Part shown: piece after piece, positions 16,362 to 25,342 of the stretch
Numbering within the stretch: the first letter of the stretch is position 1
Layout of the letters: every line of letters begins with the position of its first letter
NCBI GenBank assembly: GCA_949298985.1
Contig: CASFYV010000013.1
Location: 160,229 to 202,586, forward strand
DNA length: 42,358 nt
Reading direction: 5' to 3'
Origin: an uncultured bacterium
GTDB lineage: Bacteria > Cyanobacteriota > Vampirovibrionia > Gastranaerophilales > Gastranaerophilaceae
Notes under the pieces: generated by a model
Seen by the model: only the letters and a program-made list of their open reading frames with translations
The model's database searches: none
What the model was told of the DNA's origin: nothing
Program-made: the position numbers and the translations under genes

Positions 16362-17458
16362 TAAAATTTTTAGATTTAGAAAAAATTAATAACCGTTTTA
16401 GAGATGAGATTGATTCAAGGATTAAAACAATCCTTGATAAAGGTTGGTATTTGCAAGGGAAAGAAAACGAAACCTTTACCAAAAACTTTGCTCAATACTG
16501 TGGGACAAAATATTGTATTGGAGTTGCAAACGGACTTGATGCTCTTAACCTTATTATTAAAGCAATGGGGTTTGGCGTAGGAGATGAAATCATTGTTCCT
16601 GCAAATACCTATATTGCATCTATCCTTGCAATTACTCAAAACGGTTGTACTCCTGTTCTTGTTGAACCTGATATCAATACATATAATATCAACCCTGATT
16701 TAATAGAAGAAAAAATCACATCAAGAACTAAAGCCATAATGGTTGTACATCTTTATGGACAAGCTGTACAAATGGAAAAAATTTGGGAACTTGCAAAAAA
16801 ATATAATCTAAAAATTATTGAAGATTCTGCCCAAGCTCATGGTGCTGGAATAAATGTTGAAGGGCAAATAAAAAGAGTTGGCAATCTATCTGATGCATCA
16901 GGTTTTTCATTCTACCCTGGCAAAAATCTAGGATGTATGGGAGATGGTGGTGCTGTTACTACCAATGATGATGAATTAGCAGCAAAAATCAAAGCTATTG
17001 CTAATTATGGAAGTGATAGAAAATATCACCATATTTATAAAGGAGTAAATTCTCGTCTTGATGAAATCCAAGCTGTAGTATTGGATGTAAAACTAAAATA
17101 TTTAGATAAAGATAACCAAAGACGTAGAGAAATTTCTCAATATTATAGAGAAAATATTAAGAATGAAAAAATAATCTTACCTGAAACATACAACGAAGAT
17201 TCTCATGTCTGGCATGTATTTGTTGTAAGAACACAAGAGAGAGACAGATTTCAACAATATCTATTAGATAATGGAATCCAGACTATTATCCATTATCCAA
17301 CACCTCCACATAAACAAGAATGTTACAAAGAATGGAATAGTTTGTCATTCCCAATAACAGAAGAAATACACAAAACAATAATAAGTTTACCAATCTCTCC
17401 TGTTATGACTGATGAAGAAGTTGAAAAAATTGTTGAGGTAGTAAATAAGTATATATAA
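16358..17458 (+). CDS. fdtB: FdtB-like sugar aminotransferase (DegT/DnrJ/EryC1)
   Basis: 366 aa. Transfers an amino group to a 3-keto sugar nucleotide; with FdtA it yields dTDP-3-amino-3,6-dideoxy-galactose (Fuc3N). '[18 protein letters not shown]', '[21 protein letters not shown]' and 'DSAQAHGA' (Asp156) mark the family, and Lys189 in '[18 protein letters not shown]' is the PLP lysine. '[21 protein letters not shown]' follows. Base composition is visibly less AT-rich than the genes on either side, in keeping with a more conserved gene. Pairs functionally with fdtA at 10641. Which exact amino sugar is made (Fuc3N or Qui3N) cannot be told. Confidence 0.92.
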   Translation: MIKFLDLEKINNRFRDEIDSRIKTILDKGWYLQGKENETFTKNFAQYCGTKYCIGVANGLDALNLIIKAMGFGVGDEIIVPANTYIASILAITQNGCTPVLVEPDINTYNINPDLIEEKITSRTKAIMVVHLYGQAVQMEKIWELAKKYNLKIIEDSAQAHGAGINVEGQIKRVGNLSDASGFSFYPGKNLGCMGDGGAVTTNDDELAAKIKAIANYGSDRKYHHIYKGVNSRLDEIQAVVLDVKLKYLDKDNQRRREISQYYRENIKNEKIILPETYNEDSHVWHVFVVRTQERDRFQQYLLDNGIQTIIHYPTPPHKQECYKEWNSLSFPITEEIHKTIISLPISPVMTDEEVEKIVEVVNKYI

Positions 17459-17470
17459 AGAAGACTAATT

Positions 17471-18979
17471 ATGACGGAAGAAAAAAAAATTATACAAAAA
17501 CAACAAATTTATTTTGAAAATTTGTTAGATAAAATAAATAAAACAAAAAATATTGAAGAAAAAATAAACCTCGCGATTATTGCATCTGATTATGCAACAT
17601 ATAATCATACAGGGTATTATTATTCAACTAAACTTGAAAAATTATTTATTGATTATGCTAAATCTATTAAAGATGAATTAAAAAATAACTATAAACCAAA
17701 TACTTTTTTGCATGTTTTAACCAAAGCCTTTACAGGTGGCGGACATACTAGAGTTGTTGAAAAATGGATTGAACAATCTCCTAATAACCAAACTCACTCT
17801 GTTATATGTATTAATCAAAACAAAAATCAAATACCTGAAAAATTAAAAAATGCAGTAAAAGATAAAAATGGTGAATTAATCTTATTAAATAAAGATAATT
17901 TAAAAGATAGAGCCATTGAATTAAGAAAAATTGCAAGCGAATATGAATATGTTATTCTTCATACCCATATGGAAGACCCAACTGCTCTTGTGGCATTTGG
18001 AACAGAAGATTTCAAAAGACCTGTTATTTTTTATAACCATGCTGACCATATGTTTTGGTTAGGCAAAAGTGTCACAGATAAATTAGCTACATTGAAAGAA
18101 TATGCTGATACTTTAACAATACCTAAAAGAAATATAAAAGATTCTTTTATGCTTGGAGTTCCTATTGAATCAAAAACTAGACAAATTATCGATAAAAAAA
18201 TTGCAAAAGAAAAACTCAATCTTGATATAAATAAAAAACTTATTATATCTGCAGGGAATCCTCATAAATACATTCCAATGCTTGGAAAATCTTTTGTAGA
18301 TTACTTATTAAATATCATAAAAGAAAATGATAATATCCAAATTATTATAATAGGCCCAAGCCCTAAAGAAAAACTTTGGGAACAAGCTTATAAAAAATCT
18401 AATGGAATAATAAAAGTCATTGGACAAGTAGATTATAATAACGGTTATTTTGATTATATGAATGCAGCTGATTTAGTAATAGACTCTTGGCCCATGGGGG
18501 GAGGTACAGTTATGATTGATGCAATATCATGTAAAACTCCTGTTTTAGCATTAAAAAATCCTATTGGACAATTTGATTATTTAGCTAAATCACAAGCATA
18601 TTGTAAAACAGAAGGTGAATTGTATCAAAAAACAAAACTAATATTAAATAATGAAGATTTTAGAAACAATCTTGTCAATGAAGTTAAAACAAATCTTGAA
18701 CAAGATCATTCTGTTGAAAATTGGGGTAAAAAACTAGAAAAATTAATTGAAATTACTCCAAAAACTCATACAGTAAAAGATATTTCACAAGAAAAAGAAA
18801 ACAAAGAAATAGACGATGCTGCAATTTGTCTAAATTATATCTATAACAAAGAGTTCAAAAAAAATAATAAATTAAAAGTTTTTAAATACCATATGTTATA
18901 TTATATAAATAAATTTATTTTTAATAATAAAAAAGCAACTTATAGATATTTAAAAAAATACCATATGCTTAATAATTAA
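17471..18979 (+). CDS. GT-B family glycosyltransferase
   Basis: 502 aa. N-terminal helical region, then a GT-B domain pair: 'LHVLTKAFTGGGHTRVVEKWIE' (about residues 80-101; Gly-rich loop), 'ILHTHMED' and a C-terminal half with 'KLIISAGNPHKYIPM', 'IQIIIIGPSPKEKLWEQA', 'YMNAADLVIDSWPMGGGTVMIDAISCKTPVLALKN' (the acidic/Gly nucleotide-sugar site of GT4-type enzymes). The last about 75 residues are Lys/Asn-rich and basic, perhaps associating with the membrane. AAGAAG lies 8 nt before the ATG. Sits 12 nt after fdtB. Confidence 0.82.
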   Translation: MTEEKKIIQKQQIYFENLLDKINKTKNIEEKINLAIIASDYATYNHTGYYYSTKLEKLFIDYAKSIKDELKNNYKPNTFLHVLTKAFTGGGHTRVVEKWIEQSPNNQTHSVICINQNKNQIPEKLKNAVKDKNGELILLNKDNLKDRAIELRKIASEYEYVILHTHMEDPTALVAFGTEDFKRPVIFYNHADHMFWLGKSVTDKLATLKEYADTLTIPKRNIKDSFMLGVPIESKTRQIIDKKIAKEKLNLDINKKLIISAGNPHKYIPMLGKSFVDYLLNIIKENDNIQIIIIGPSPKEKLWEQAYKKSNGIIKVIGQVDYNNGYFDYMNAADLVIDSWPMGGGTVMIDAISCKTPVLALKNPIGQFDYLAKSQAYCKTEGELYQKTKLILNNEDFRNNLVNEVKTNLEQDHSVENWGKKLEKLIEITPKTHTVKDISQEKENKEIDDAAICLNYIYNKEFKKNNKLKVFKYHMLYYINKFIFNNKKATYRYLKKYHMLNN

Positions 18980-19035
18980 AATATTTATTTTTATATGATA
19001 AAATTAAGATATTATAAATACTTAAGGATAAATAA

Positions 19036-19911
19036 ATGTCAAATAAATTAATTTCAGTTGTAATGACTGTGTATAATACAAAAGAGAGTTATTTAAAAGA
19101 AGCTATCGAAAGCATTCTTAATCAAACATATGCAAATTTTGAATTCATTATTATTAATGATGGCTCAACAAATAATGTAGAAGAAGTTATTCTATCTTAT
19201 CAAGATGATAGAATAAAATACTACAAACAAGAAAACAAAGGTATTTCTGCATCTAGAAATTTTGGAATAAAAGTTTCGAATGGTGAATATATCGCTGTAA
19301 TGGATTCTGATGATATTGCTGTTCCTGAAAGATTGGAAAAAGAAATCAATTTTTTAGAAAATAATTTTGAATATTCTCTTGTGGGTTCTTGGTTCAAAGT
19401 TTTTCCTAGAAATGAAATTGTGAAAACAATTAAGGAGCCAAAATTATTAGATTTTTTCAAAAGATGTTGGCTTATACATTCGTCTGTAATGTTTAGAAAA
19501 AAAGATTTTGTTGAAAATAACCTTTTCTATAATGAAAGTCTTAACTGTGCAATTGATTATGATTTGTGGTGTAGAGCTGTTACAAAGTTAAAGTTTTATA
19601 ATCTTCAAGAAATATTAATTAATTATCGTGTAGAAGGACAAGGTATAGCAACAAAAAGAAGAGATGAAAGAATAAAAAACACAATCAATATTCAACAAAC
19701 AATTCTTGATAGTTTAACATCTGATAACGGATTACAACAAAAAATCGTAAAGGGAATATATTCAAACCAAAAAATTGGAAAAAAATTTAGTGAACAAATT
19801 TTCTCTATAAAGAACTCTTTAGAATTTAATAAAAAATTTAAAATTATAACAATTTTAGGATTAGAAATAAAAGTTTTAAGAAAGATATATAATAAAGAAA
19901 GAACAAAATGA
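19036..19911 (+). CDS. GT2 glycosyltransferase
   Basis: 291 aa. 'LISVVMTVYNTKESYLKEAIESILNQTYANFEFIIINDGST' and the metal-binding 'VMDSDDIA' (D90-S-D92-D93) are the GT-A hallmarks. 'NCAIDYDLWCRAV' later supplies the acceptor/base region. No transmembrane helices. AAGG precedes the ATG by 9 nt. A 56-nt gap from the GT-B gene leaves room for a secondary promoter (a TATTATAAAT stretch lies about 20 nt upstream) but this is uncertain. Ends with a 4-nt overlap into the next GT2. Confidence 0.88.
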   Translation: MSNKLISVVMTVYNTKESYLKEAIESILNQTYANFEFIIINDGSTNNVEEVILSYQDDRIKYYKQENKGISASRNFGIKVSNGEYIAVMDSDDIAVPERLEKEINFLENNFEYSLVGSWFKVFPRNEIVKTIKEPKLLDFFKRCWLIHSSVMFRKKDFVENNLFYNESLNCAIDYDLWCRAVTKLKFYNLQEILINYRVEGQGIATKRRDERIKNTINIQQTILDSLTSDNGLQQKIVKGIYSNQKIGKKFSEQIFSIKNSLEFNKKFKIITILGLEIKVLRKIYNKERTK

Positions 19912-20795
19912 ATAAAATATCAGTGATTATTCCTATATATAATGCATTGGATGATTTAAAAATTTTAATTCAAAGTTTGAAGAATAACTTTAATTTTGCT
20001 TTAGGAGAAATTATTTTGATAAATGATTGTTCTAAAGACGAAACTACTAATTATTTGCAAAATTTTTCAGAACAAAACCCAGAATTTAAAGTTATATATA
20101 ATGAAGAAAATTTTGGATTTATAAAAACTTGTAATAAAGGAATGCAAATTGCTAAAAATGAAATAGTTGTATTGCTTAATTCTGATACAATAATTCCAAA
20201 AAATTTTGTTGAAAAAATTATTAAATGTTTTGAATCAGATTCCCAAATTGGTGTAGCATCACCGATTAGTTCTTGTTCCGTTGTATACTTTATTCCATTA
20301 GAAAAAGGTTATTCTATACAAGATATAAATAATAGATTGGATAAATTTCATAAAACGACTTATCCTAAAATTCTAGCAGCAGAGGGTTTTTGTTTTTGTA
20401 TTCGTAAAAAAGTAATAGAACAAATAGGTTGTTTAGATGAAATTTACGGAAAAGGATATCATGAAGAAATTGATTTTGCTCTTCGTGCCCAAAAAAATGG
20501 GTGGGAAAATGTTTTAATAGATAATCTTTATGTATATCACACGAGACAAGCTTCTTTTGGAAGTGATGAAAGAAAAAAATTAATTCAACAAAATAATAAA
20601 ATTTTTAATGAAAGATGGGGAGAATTTGTTGAGAAAAGAAAAAAAGAATTAAAAAATCCTATCCCTCAAATCTATCAAGAAATTTTCCCAATAAAAAGTT
20701 TTTTTGAAAATATTTTCAGCGTAAAAAGAATACAAAATTCTGTCATTATCAGATTTTTATTTATTAAAATTTCAAAAAAAATAAAAATTAATTAA
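19908..20795 (+). CDS. GT2 glycosyltransferase (rhamnosyltransferase-like)
   Basis: 295 aa. 'ISVIIPIYNALDDLKILIQSL', 'INDCSKDET', 'ENFGFIKTCNKGMQIAKNEIVVLLNSDTIIP' (N-S-D93 motif) and 'GKGYHEEIDFALRAQKNGWENVLIDNLYVYHTRQASFG', which is the WbbL-type GT2 pattern. Soluble, peripheral. It has a long basic C-terminus. Translationally coupled to the previous GT2, so both probably act on the same glycan. Confidence 0.88.
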   Translation: MNKISVIIPIYNALDDLKILIQSLKNNFNFALGEIILINDCSKDETTNYLQNFSEQNPEFKVIYNEENFGFIKTCNKGMQIAKNEIVVLLNSDTIIPKNFVEKIIKCFESDSQIGVASPISSCSVVYFIPLEKGYSIQDINNRLDKFHKTTYPKILAAEGFCFCIRKKVIEQIGCLDEIYGKGYHEEIDFALRAQKNGWENVLIDNLYVYHTRQASFGSDERKKLIQQNNKIFNERWGEFVEKRKKELKNPIPQIYQEIFPIKSFFENIFSVKRIQNSVIIRFLFIKISKKIKIN

Positions 20796-20819
20796 ACAAA
20801 AACTAAAAAGGAAAGATAA

Positions 20820-22127
20820 ATGCAAATAACAGTAATAGGAACAGGATATGTAGGTTTGGTTGCAGGCGCTTGCTTCGCTGATATGGGCAATGATGTTATC
20901 TGTATCGATAACAACCTTGAAAAAATTGAACAACTTAAAAATGGAATAATTCCTATATACGAACCGGGACTTGAAGAACTTGTTAAATCAAACGTGCTAG
21001 AAAAAAGATTATTTTTCTCTTCCGATTTAGATTCTGCTGTCAAAAAATCTCAAGTTTGTTTTATCGCAGTTGGTACACCTCAAGGCGAAGACGGCTCTGC
21101 TGATTTACAATATGTGTTCAATGTTGCTGAATCAATCGCAAAATCTATGAATGAATATAAAGTTATTGTAGATAAATCAACTGTTCCAGTTGGAACTGCT
21201 GAAAAAGTTGCAAGTATTATCAAACAAAACACTACTCACTCCTTTGATGTTGTTTCAAATCCAGAATTCTTAAAACAAGGGAATGCTGTTGATGATTTCC
21301 TTCACCCTGATAGAGTCGTTATCGGTTCTGATTCAGATAGAGCGACACAAATTATGCAGGATATTTATTCTCCGTTCTTTAGAACAGGGAACCGTGTAAT
21401 TGTTATGGATGTTAAATCTGCTGAAATGACAAAATATGCTGCGAATTCTTTCCTTGCAACTAAAATTTCATTTATGAATGAAATTGCAAATCTTTGCGAA
21501 AAAGTTGGTGCAGACGCAGAAATGGTTAGAGTTGGAATGTCAACTGATTCACGTATTGGAAATAAATTCTTATTCCCTGGACTTGGTTATGGTGGAAGTT
21601 GTTTTCCTAAAGATGTTAAAGCTCTTATCAAAACAGGTTTAGAAAATGATTGTGAAATGAGTATAATCTCATCTGCTGATAAAGTTAATAAAGAACAAAG
21701 AAGTATTTTTATTGAAAAAATTACAAAATGTTTTGGTGAAAATTTGAAAGGAAAAACTTTTGCAGTATGGGGGCTTGCATTCAAACCTAAAACTAATGAT
21801 ATGAGAGAAGCACCTGCGATTACAATAATAAATGCTTTATTAGGTAAAGGGGCGAAAATTAAAGCTTTTGATCCAAAAGCTATGGAAACTGCTAAATTTT
21901 ATTTTGGAGACAAAATAACATATACAAAAACTGCTTATGAAGCATTAGACGACGCCGATAGTATGTTACTTTTAACAGAGTGGAACGAATTTAGAAGACC
22001 TGATTTTGAAAAAATTAAATCATTATTAAGAAATCCTATAATTTTTGATGGTAGAAATCAATATGATGCTAAAAGATTGAACGATAAAGGTTTTAAATAT
22101 TATAATATTGGACAAATTTCATTGTAA
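20820..22127 (+). CDS. ugd: UDP-glucose 6-dehydrogenase
   Basis: 435 aa. Two-step NAD+-dependent oxidation of UDP-glucose to UDP-glucuronate. 'TVIGTGYVGLVAGACFADMGNDV' is the NAD site, 'VDKSTVPVGTA' and 'NPEFLKQGNAVDDFLHPDRVVIGS' are family consensus, and the nucleophilic Cys sits in 'GYGGSCFPKDVKAL' near residue 261. The third domain has 'FAVWGLAFKPKTNDMREAPA'. Length is normal. AAAGGAAAG precedes the ATG. Feeds uxs, the next gene. Less AT-rich than the glycosyltransferases before it. Confidence 0.96.
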   Translation: MQITVIGTGYVGLVAGACFADMGNDVICIDNNLEKIEQLKNGIIPIYEPGLEELVKSNVLEKRLFFSSDLDSAVKKSQVCFIAVGTPQGEDGSADLQYVFNVAESIAKSMNEYKVIVDKSTVPVGTAEKVASIIKQNTTHSFDVVSNPEFLKQGNAVDDFLHPDRVVIGSDSDRATQIMQDIYSPFFRTGNRVIVMDVKSAEMTKYAANSFLATKISFMNEIANLCEKVGADAEMVRVGMSTDSRIGNKFLFPGLGYGGSCFPKDVKALIKTGLENDCEMSIISSADKVNKEQRSIFIEKITKCFGENLKGKTFAVWGLAFKPKTNDMREAPAITIINALLGKGAKIKAFDPKAMETAKFYFGDKITYTKTAYEALDDADSMLLLTEWNEFRRPDFEKIKSLLRNPIIFDGRNQYDAKRLNDKGFKYYNIGQISL

Positions 22128-22222
22128 AATAGAAATTTTATTAAAAATAATTATATAAAAATATAGTTTTTTATAATTTTAAGTTACAATATTCTTATAA
22201 TAAGGATGATTGGCTTTAAAAT

Positions 22223-23179
22223 ATGAAAAAAATTTTGATTACTGGTGGAACAGGTTTTGTTGGTTCTAATTTATGTAAAAAATTAATATATAATACGGAT
22301 AATAAAATTATATGTGTAGATAATAATTATACAGGAAGAGTTGATAATATTAGTGAAATTATGAATAATCCTAGGTTTGAATTTATCGAACATGATATAA
22401 TTTATCCTTTAGAAATAAAAGAAAAAATAGATGAAATATATAATTTAGCTTGTCCTGCCTCCCCTTCTTCATATCAAGGAGAGAATTCAATTTTTACAAC
22501 TAAAACTTGTGTACTAGGTGCAATAAATATGCTTGATTTAGCTAGAAAAAATAATGCAAAAATTTTACAAGCATCAACAAGTGAAGTTTATGGAGAACCT
22601 TTAGTGCATCCGCAAGTTGAATCATATAGAGGGAATGTAAATTCTATTGGGCTAAGAGCCTGTTATGATGAAGGTAAAAGATGTGCAGAAAGTTTATTTT
22701 TTGACTATTATCGTAATTATGGTGTAAAAATAAAAATTATAAGAATTTTTAATACATATGGACCATATATGGATCCAGAAGATGGAAGAGTTGTTTCTAA
22801 TTTTATATGTCAAGCTTTAAGGGGTGAAGACTTAACTATATATGGAGATGGTTTACAAACCAGATCATTCTGTTATATAGATGAATTAATTGATGCAATA
22901 ATAAGGATGATGGGAACCGAAGATAGTTTTGTAGGTCCAGTTAATATTGGAAATCCAGAAGAATTTACAATAAAAGAATTGGCTGAATTAGTAAGAGAAA
23001 AAATTAATCCAAATTTAAAAATTTCGTATGAAATTTTACCATCAGATGATCCAACTCAAAGAAAGCCTGATATAACTTTGGCAAAAGAAAAATTAAATTG
23101 GGAGCCCAAAATTAAATTAAATGATGGTTTAAATAAAACAATCGAGTATTATGAGAGAATAATTAGAAAGAAGTTTTAA
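22223..23179 (+). CDS. uxs: UDP-glucuronate decarboxylase (UDP-xylose synthase type)
   Basis: 318 aa SDR. 'KILITGGTGFVGSNLC' is the NAD loop. 'YNLACPASPSSYQ', 'TSEVYGEPLVHPQVESYRGNVNSIGLRACYDEGKRCAE' holds the Tyr-x3-Lys catalytic pair, and 'IFNTYGPYM..DGRVVSNFI' and 'PDITLAKEKLNWEPKIKL' follow the Uxs family pattern (the usual 'ESYWGNVNPIG' is altered to R and S). Converts Ugd's product to UDP-xylose (or UDP-4-keto-pentose). 95-nt gap from ugd, with a TATAAT at 22195-22200 that could start its own transcript. AAGG lies 17 nt before the ATG, too far for a normal site. Confidence 0.92.
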   Translation: MKKILITGGTGFVGSNLCKKLIYNTDNKIICVDNNYTGRVDNISEIMNNPRFEFIEHDIIYPLEIKEKIDEIYNLACPASPSSYQGENSIFTTKTCVLGAINMLDLARKNNAKILQASTSEVYGEPLVHPQVESYRGNVNSIGLRACYDEGKRCAESLFFDYYRNYGVKIKIIRIFNTYGPYMDPEDGRVVSNFICQALRGEDLTIYGDGLQTRSFCYIDELIDAIIRMMGTEDSFVGPVNIGNPEEFTIKELAELVREKINPNLKISYEILPSDDPTQRKPDITLAKEKLNWEPKIKLNDGLNKTIEYYERIIRKKF

Positions 23180-23312
23180 TAAAATTAAACATAGGTAAAT
23201 ATTTTATTGAATTTGATATTTATTTTTGATATGTTCTTTAGTGTTTTATTGAAATTTTATATTTTGTTTTGTATGTAATCTGAATTAATTTTATTTTGTC
23301 TTTCTGTACATT

Positions 23313-23409
23313 GGGAGTTCTTTTCAGTATTTACCATCACAAAATAAAAAAGACAATAACCAATGTTATCGTCTTTTTTATGGTGGAGCTTGACATACAG
23401 CTTGAAACT
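23313..23409. repeat. Terminator-containing repeat, copy 1
   Basis: About 97 nt, over 80% identical by eye to copy 2 at 23614-23709 and clearly related to the stretch next to tRNA-Ala (25893-25970). It shares GGAGTTCTT, TTACCATCACAAAATAAA, a hairpin (arms 23346-23360 and 23365-23379, ending in T6), then ATGGTGGAG and GACATACAGC.TGAAACT. Same orientation as the other copies. Confidence 0.75.
23346..23379. terminator. Hairpin downstream of uxs, probable bidirectional terminator
   Basis: AAAAAAGACAATAAC and GTTATCGTCTTTTTT flank a CAAT loop, one A.C mismatch. T-runs on both strands. It lies within repeat copy 1, 167 nt after the uxs stop, and is the first terminator-like structure after the glycan locus. 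Confidence 0.55.
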
Positions 23410-23613
23410 GGCAATTTGCCAAAGCGTTGTATCGCCGATGTTTTAAGCAAATTAAAATTCTAAAAATATTAGTCAATATTTTTGTGAAATTTTGGAAAAA
23501 TTTATTCTATTGTTAGATAGATTTTTATAAATAGAAGATACTATGTGATGTATTTGGTAAACATAATTGTAAAACTAAGAATAATACACAATTTTAATTA
23601 AAAAAGAACTATT

Positions 23614-23709
23614 AGGAGTTCTTATCAATACTTACCATCACAAAATAAAAAAGACGATAACTAATGTCATCGTTTTTTTATCGTGAACATAGACATACAG
23701 CGTGAAACT
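23614..23709. repeat. Terminator-containing repeat, copy 2
   Basis: Second copy, 96 nt, 301 nt downstream of copy 1 in direct orientation. The mismatched pair of copy 1 is a G-C pair here, and A-T in the tRNA-linked copy, so the hairpin is kept while its sequence drifts. Confidence 0.75.
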
Positions 23710-23899
23710 CGTGATTGCAAAAATTGCCTGATGACATAAGATTGAAGTATGTCAGAAATCCATAATTTTAGATTTATAGATTAGAAAAAGTTTGTATAAT
23801 AAATGTGGTAGCAGGCTATCATTACAATTTATACTAAATTCATTAGGATTAGTTGATCCATAAGTTATAATTAACACTTCCTGCTTAATTATATATTTT

Positions 23900-25102
23900 T
23901 TAATACGATTTTCTCATATTGCATACCTGACCATTTTCATCATATTCGACCGAAAAACCATTTTTAAAATCTTTATATGACATTAATTTCCCATCTTTAT
24001 ATAATGCAGTTTTATCTTCCCCTGTTTTTGGATTTTCATAAAAAACTTCTGCACAAATAGACCCTTCATCTTTGCTATTTTGTGTAATAATTTTACCACC
24101 ATTTTCTAATAACATCTCTACCCTATGCCCATTCGGCTCAAAGCTGCAACATATAGTTTCTTCTTTCGTATTAAATAAGATTCGATAATCTTTATCTTCA
24201 AGCAATGTTAATTCTCCAGATAAATTGAAATGATATGTTTTTCCATCACTTGCAATAAGTTTTTCCAATTTGCCGTTAGAATAGTACTTTTTTTCACCAT
24301 CTGTATTTAAAATTTGCTTGTAATCAATATTATAATAAGGGTATGGCTTCAAATGTGTTAAATCAATATCATTAACATTTATGTTATTTTCTATTTTTTT
24401 ACTAGTTGTTGTTGTAACTGAACATGGTTTACCATTATACAAATTTAAATTTACTTCTGAATGGTAGCCCTGTTTATCAGTAGATTCAGATGCATATATA
24501 CAGTTTCCATCTTTATCAAAATCTAAAAATCGATGGGCTTTTCCATTTTTGCTATCAAAATTTTGGTTTACACAATAATTATCTGTTTTAGGTAAATAAG
24601 TTATTGTTTGTTCTTTAGTATTAGAGTAAAAATATTCATCGATCTGAACGGGTTCATTATTTTCATATGCAGTTGATATCACTCTTCCATCTGGAAATCT
24701 TTTATCCAAATACAATGAATTACCGCTCAGAATTTGTTGATAAATTATATTTGATTTTTTATCAGTTTTTATCAAGTTATATGATATAGTATCATTAAAT
24801 TGGTAAATATTTTTATAATTCTCATCTTCATCAACAATTTCTACCAATTTTCCTTCTGAATTATAAATCCTTTCACCTTTAATATCTTCTATATTATCTG
24901 GAACATAAAAAGGTTTTAATATCTCTTTTTTTGTTTTATTTTCTAAGTTTAATTGTGCAATATTATAAGATGCGAGTGCTTGTAACGAATCTTTACCAAT
25001 ATTATTTATGTCAAAGTTTGGTTTAGAAACATCCGGAGCCTTCCTAAAAGAATGGTGATATGTTGCACTTGTTGGAGATATTTGACCTATTGCATGTAAC
25101 AT
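23900..25102 (-). CDS. Repeat-rich protein with RHS/MORN-like strands, unknown function
   Basis: 400 aa, no signal peptide. After a short unusual start ('MLHAIGQISPTSATYHHSFRKAPDVS') comes 'DINNIGKDSLQALASYNIAQLNL', a small conserved-looking helix. The rest is a run of short two-strand units of the form 'YNSEGKLVEIVDEDENYKNIY', 'FPDGRVISTAYENNEPVQIDEYFY', 'YSNGKLEKLIASDGKTYHFNLSGELTLL', 'YKDGKLMSYKDFKNGFSVEYDENGQV'. These G-x-hydrophobic units resemble the wound beta-sheets of RHS/YD, MORN or toxin-repeat proteins. No terminal toxin domain is visible. Isolated between non-coding repeats, possibly accessory. A small gene lies 54 nt upstream on the same strand. Confidence 0.75.
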   Translation of the reverse strand: MLHAIGQISPTSATYHHSFRKAPDVSKPNFDINNIGKDSLQALASYNIAQLNLENKTKKEILKPFYVPDNIEDIKGERIYNSEGKLVEIVDEDENYKNIYQFNDTISYNLIKTDKKSNIIYQQILSGNSLYLDKRFPDGRVISTAYENNEPVQIDEYFYSNTKEQTITYLPKTDNYCVNQNFDSKNGKAHRFLDFDKDGNCIYASESTDKQGYHSEVNLNLYNGKPCSVTTTTSKKIENNINVNDIDLTHLKPYPYYNIDYKQILNTDGEKKYYSNGKLEKLIASDGKTYHFNLSGELTLLEDKDYRILFNTKEETICCSFEPNGHRVEMLLENGGKIITQNSKDEGSICAEVFYENPKTGEDKTALYKDGKLMSYKDFKNGFSVEYDENGQVCNMRKSY

Positions 25103-25156
25103 AAAAACCCTTTCACAAAAATTATATATATATATACATAAAAAATTTTTAAAGCT

Positions 25157-25342
25157 TTATTTTGAATGCTTTATTGTTGCTTTAAGTTGATTTGCAAGCA
25201 TTTCGTAATATTGCATCAAATTTTCATCCTCTGCAATTCGCTTTGCCTGTTTTTCACTAGGTAAATGAGAGGTATTTGCTGTTATTATCAATTTATTTCT
25301 CATAATATGTTTTTTATTAAACAATGCATTAAATATTTTCAT
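25157..25342 (-). CDS. Small protein of unknown function
   Basis: 61 aa, basic ('MKIFNALFNKKHIMRNKLIITANTS...QLKATIKHSK'), with no recognisable domain. A good GGAAGAAG site lies 6 nt before the ATG at 25342, which argues for real translation. It precedes the 400-aa repeat protein by 54 nt and may share its transcript. Confidence 0.5.
   Translation of the reverse strand: MKIFNALFNKKHIMRNKLIITANTSHLPSEKQAKRIAEDENLMQYYEMLANQLKATIKHSK

Larger units (their letters stand above)
23180..23899. other. 720-nt non-coding gap with two repeat copies
   Basis: No credible gene on either strand. It holds two copies of a repeat with a hairpin (see the two repeat entries); the remainder is AT-rich sequence that I cannot assign. 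Confidence 0.7.

Noticed and set aside
23380..23470. Minus-strand coding tail ending '...QFQAVCQAPP' at repeat copy 1
   Set aside because: Copy 2 gives a different tail in the same frame and neither has a start or ribosome site.
23346..23709. CRISPR-like spacing of the two terminator repeats
   Set aside because: Only two copies 301 nt apart, too long and degenerate for CRISPR repeats, and no cas genes.
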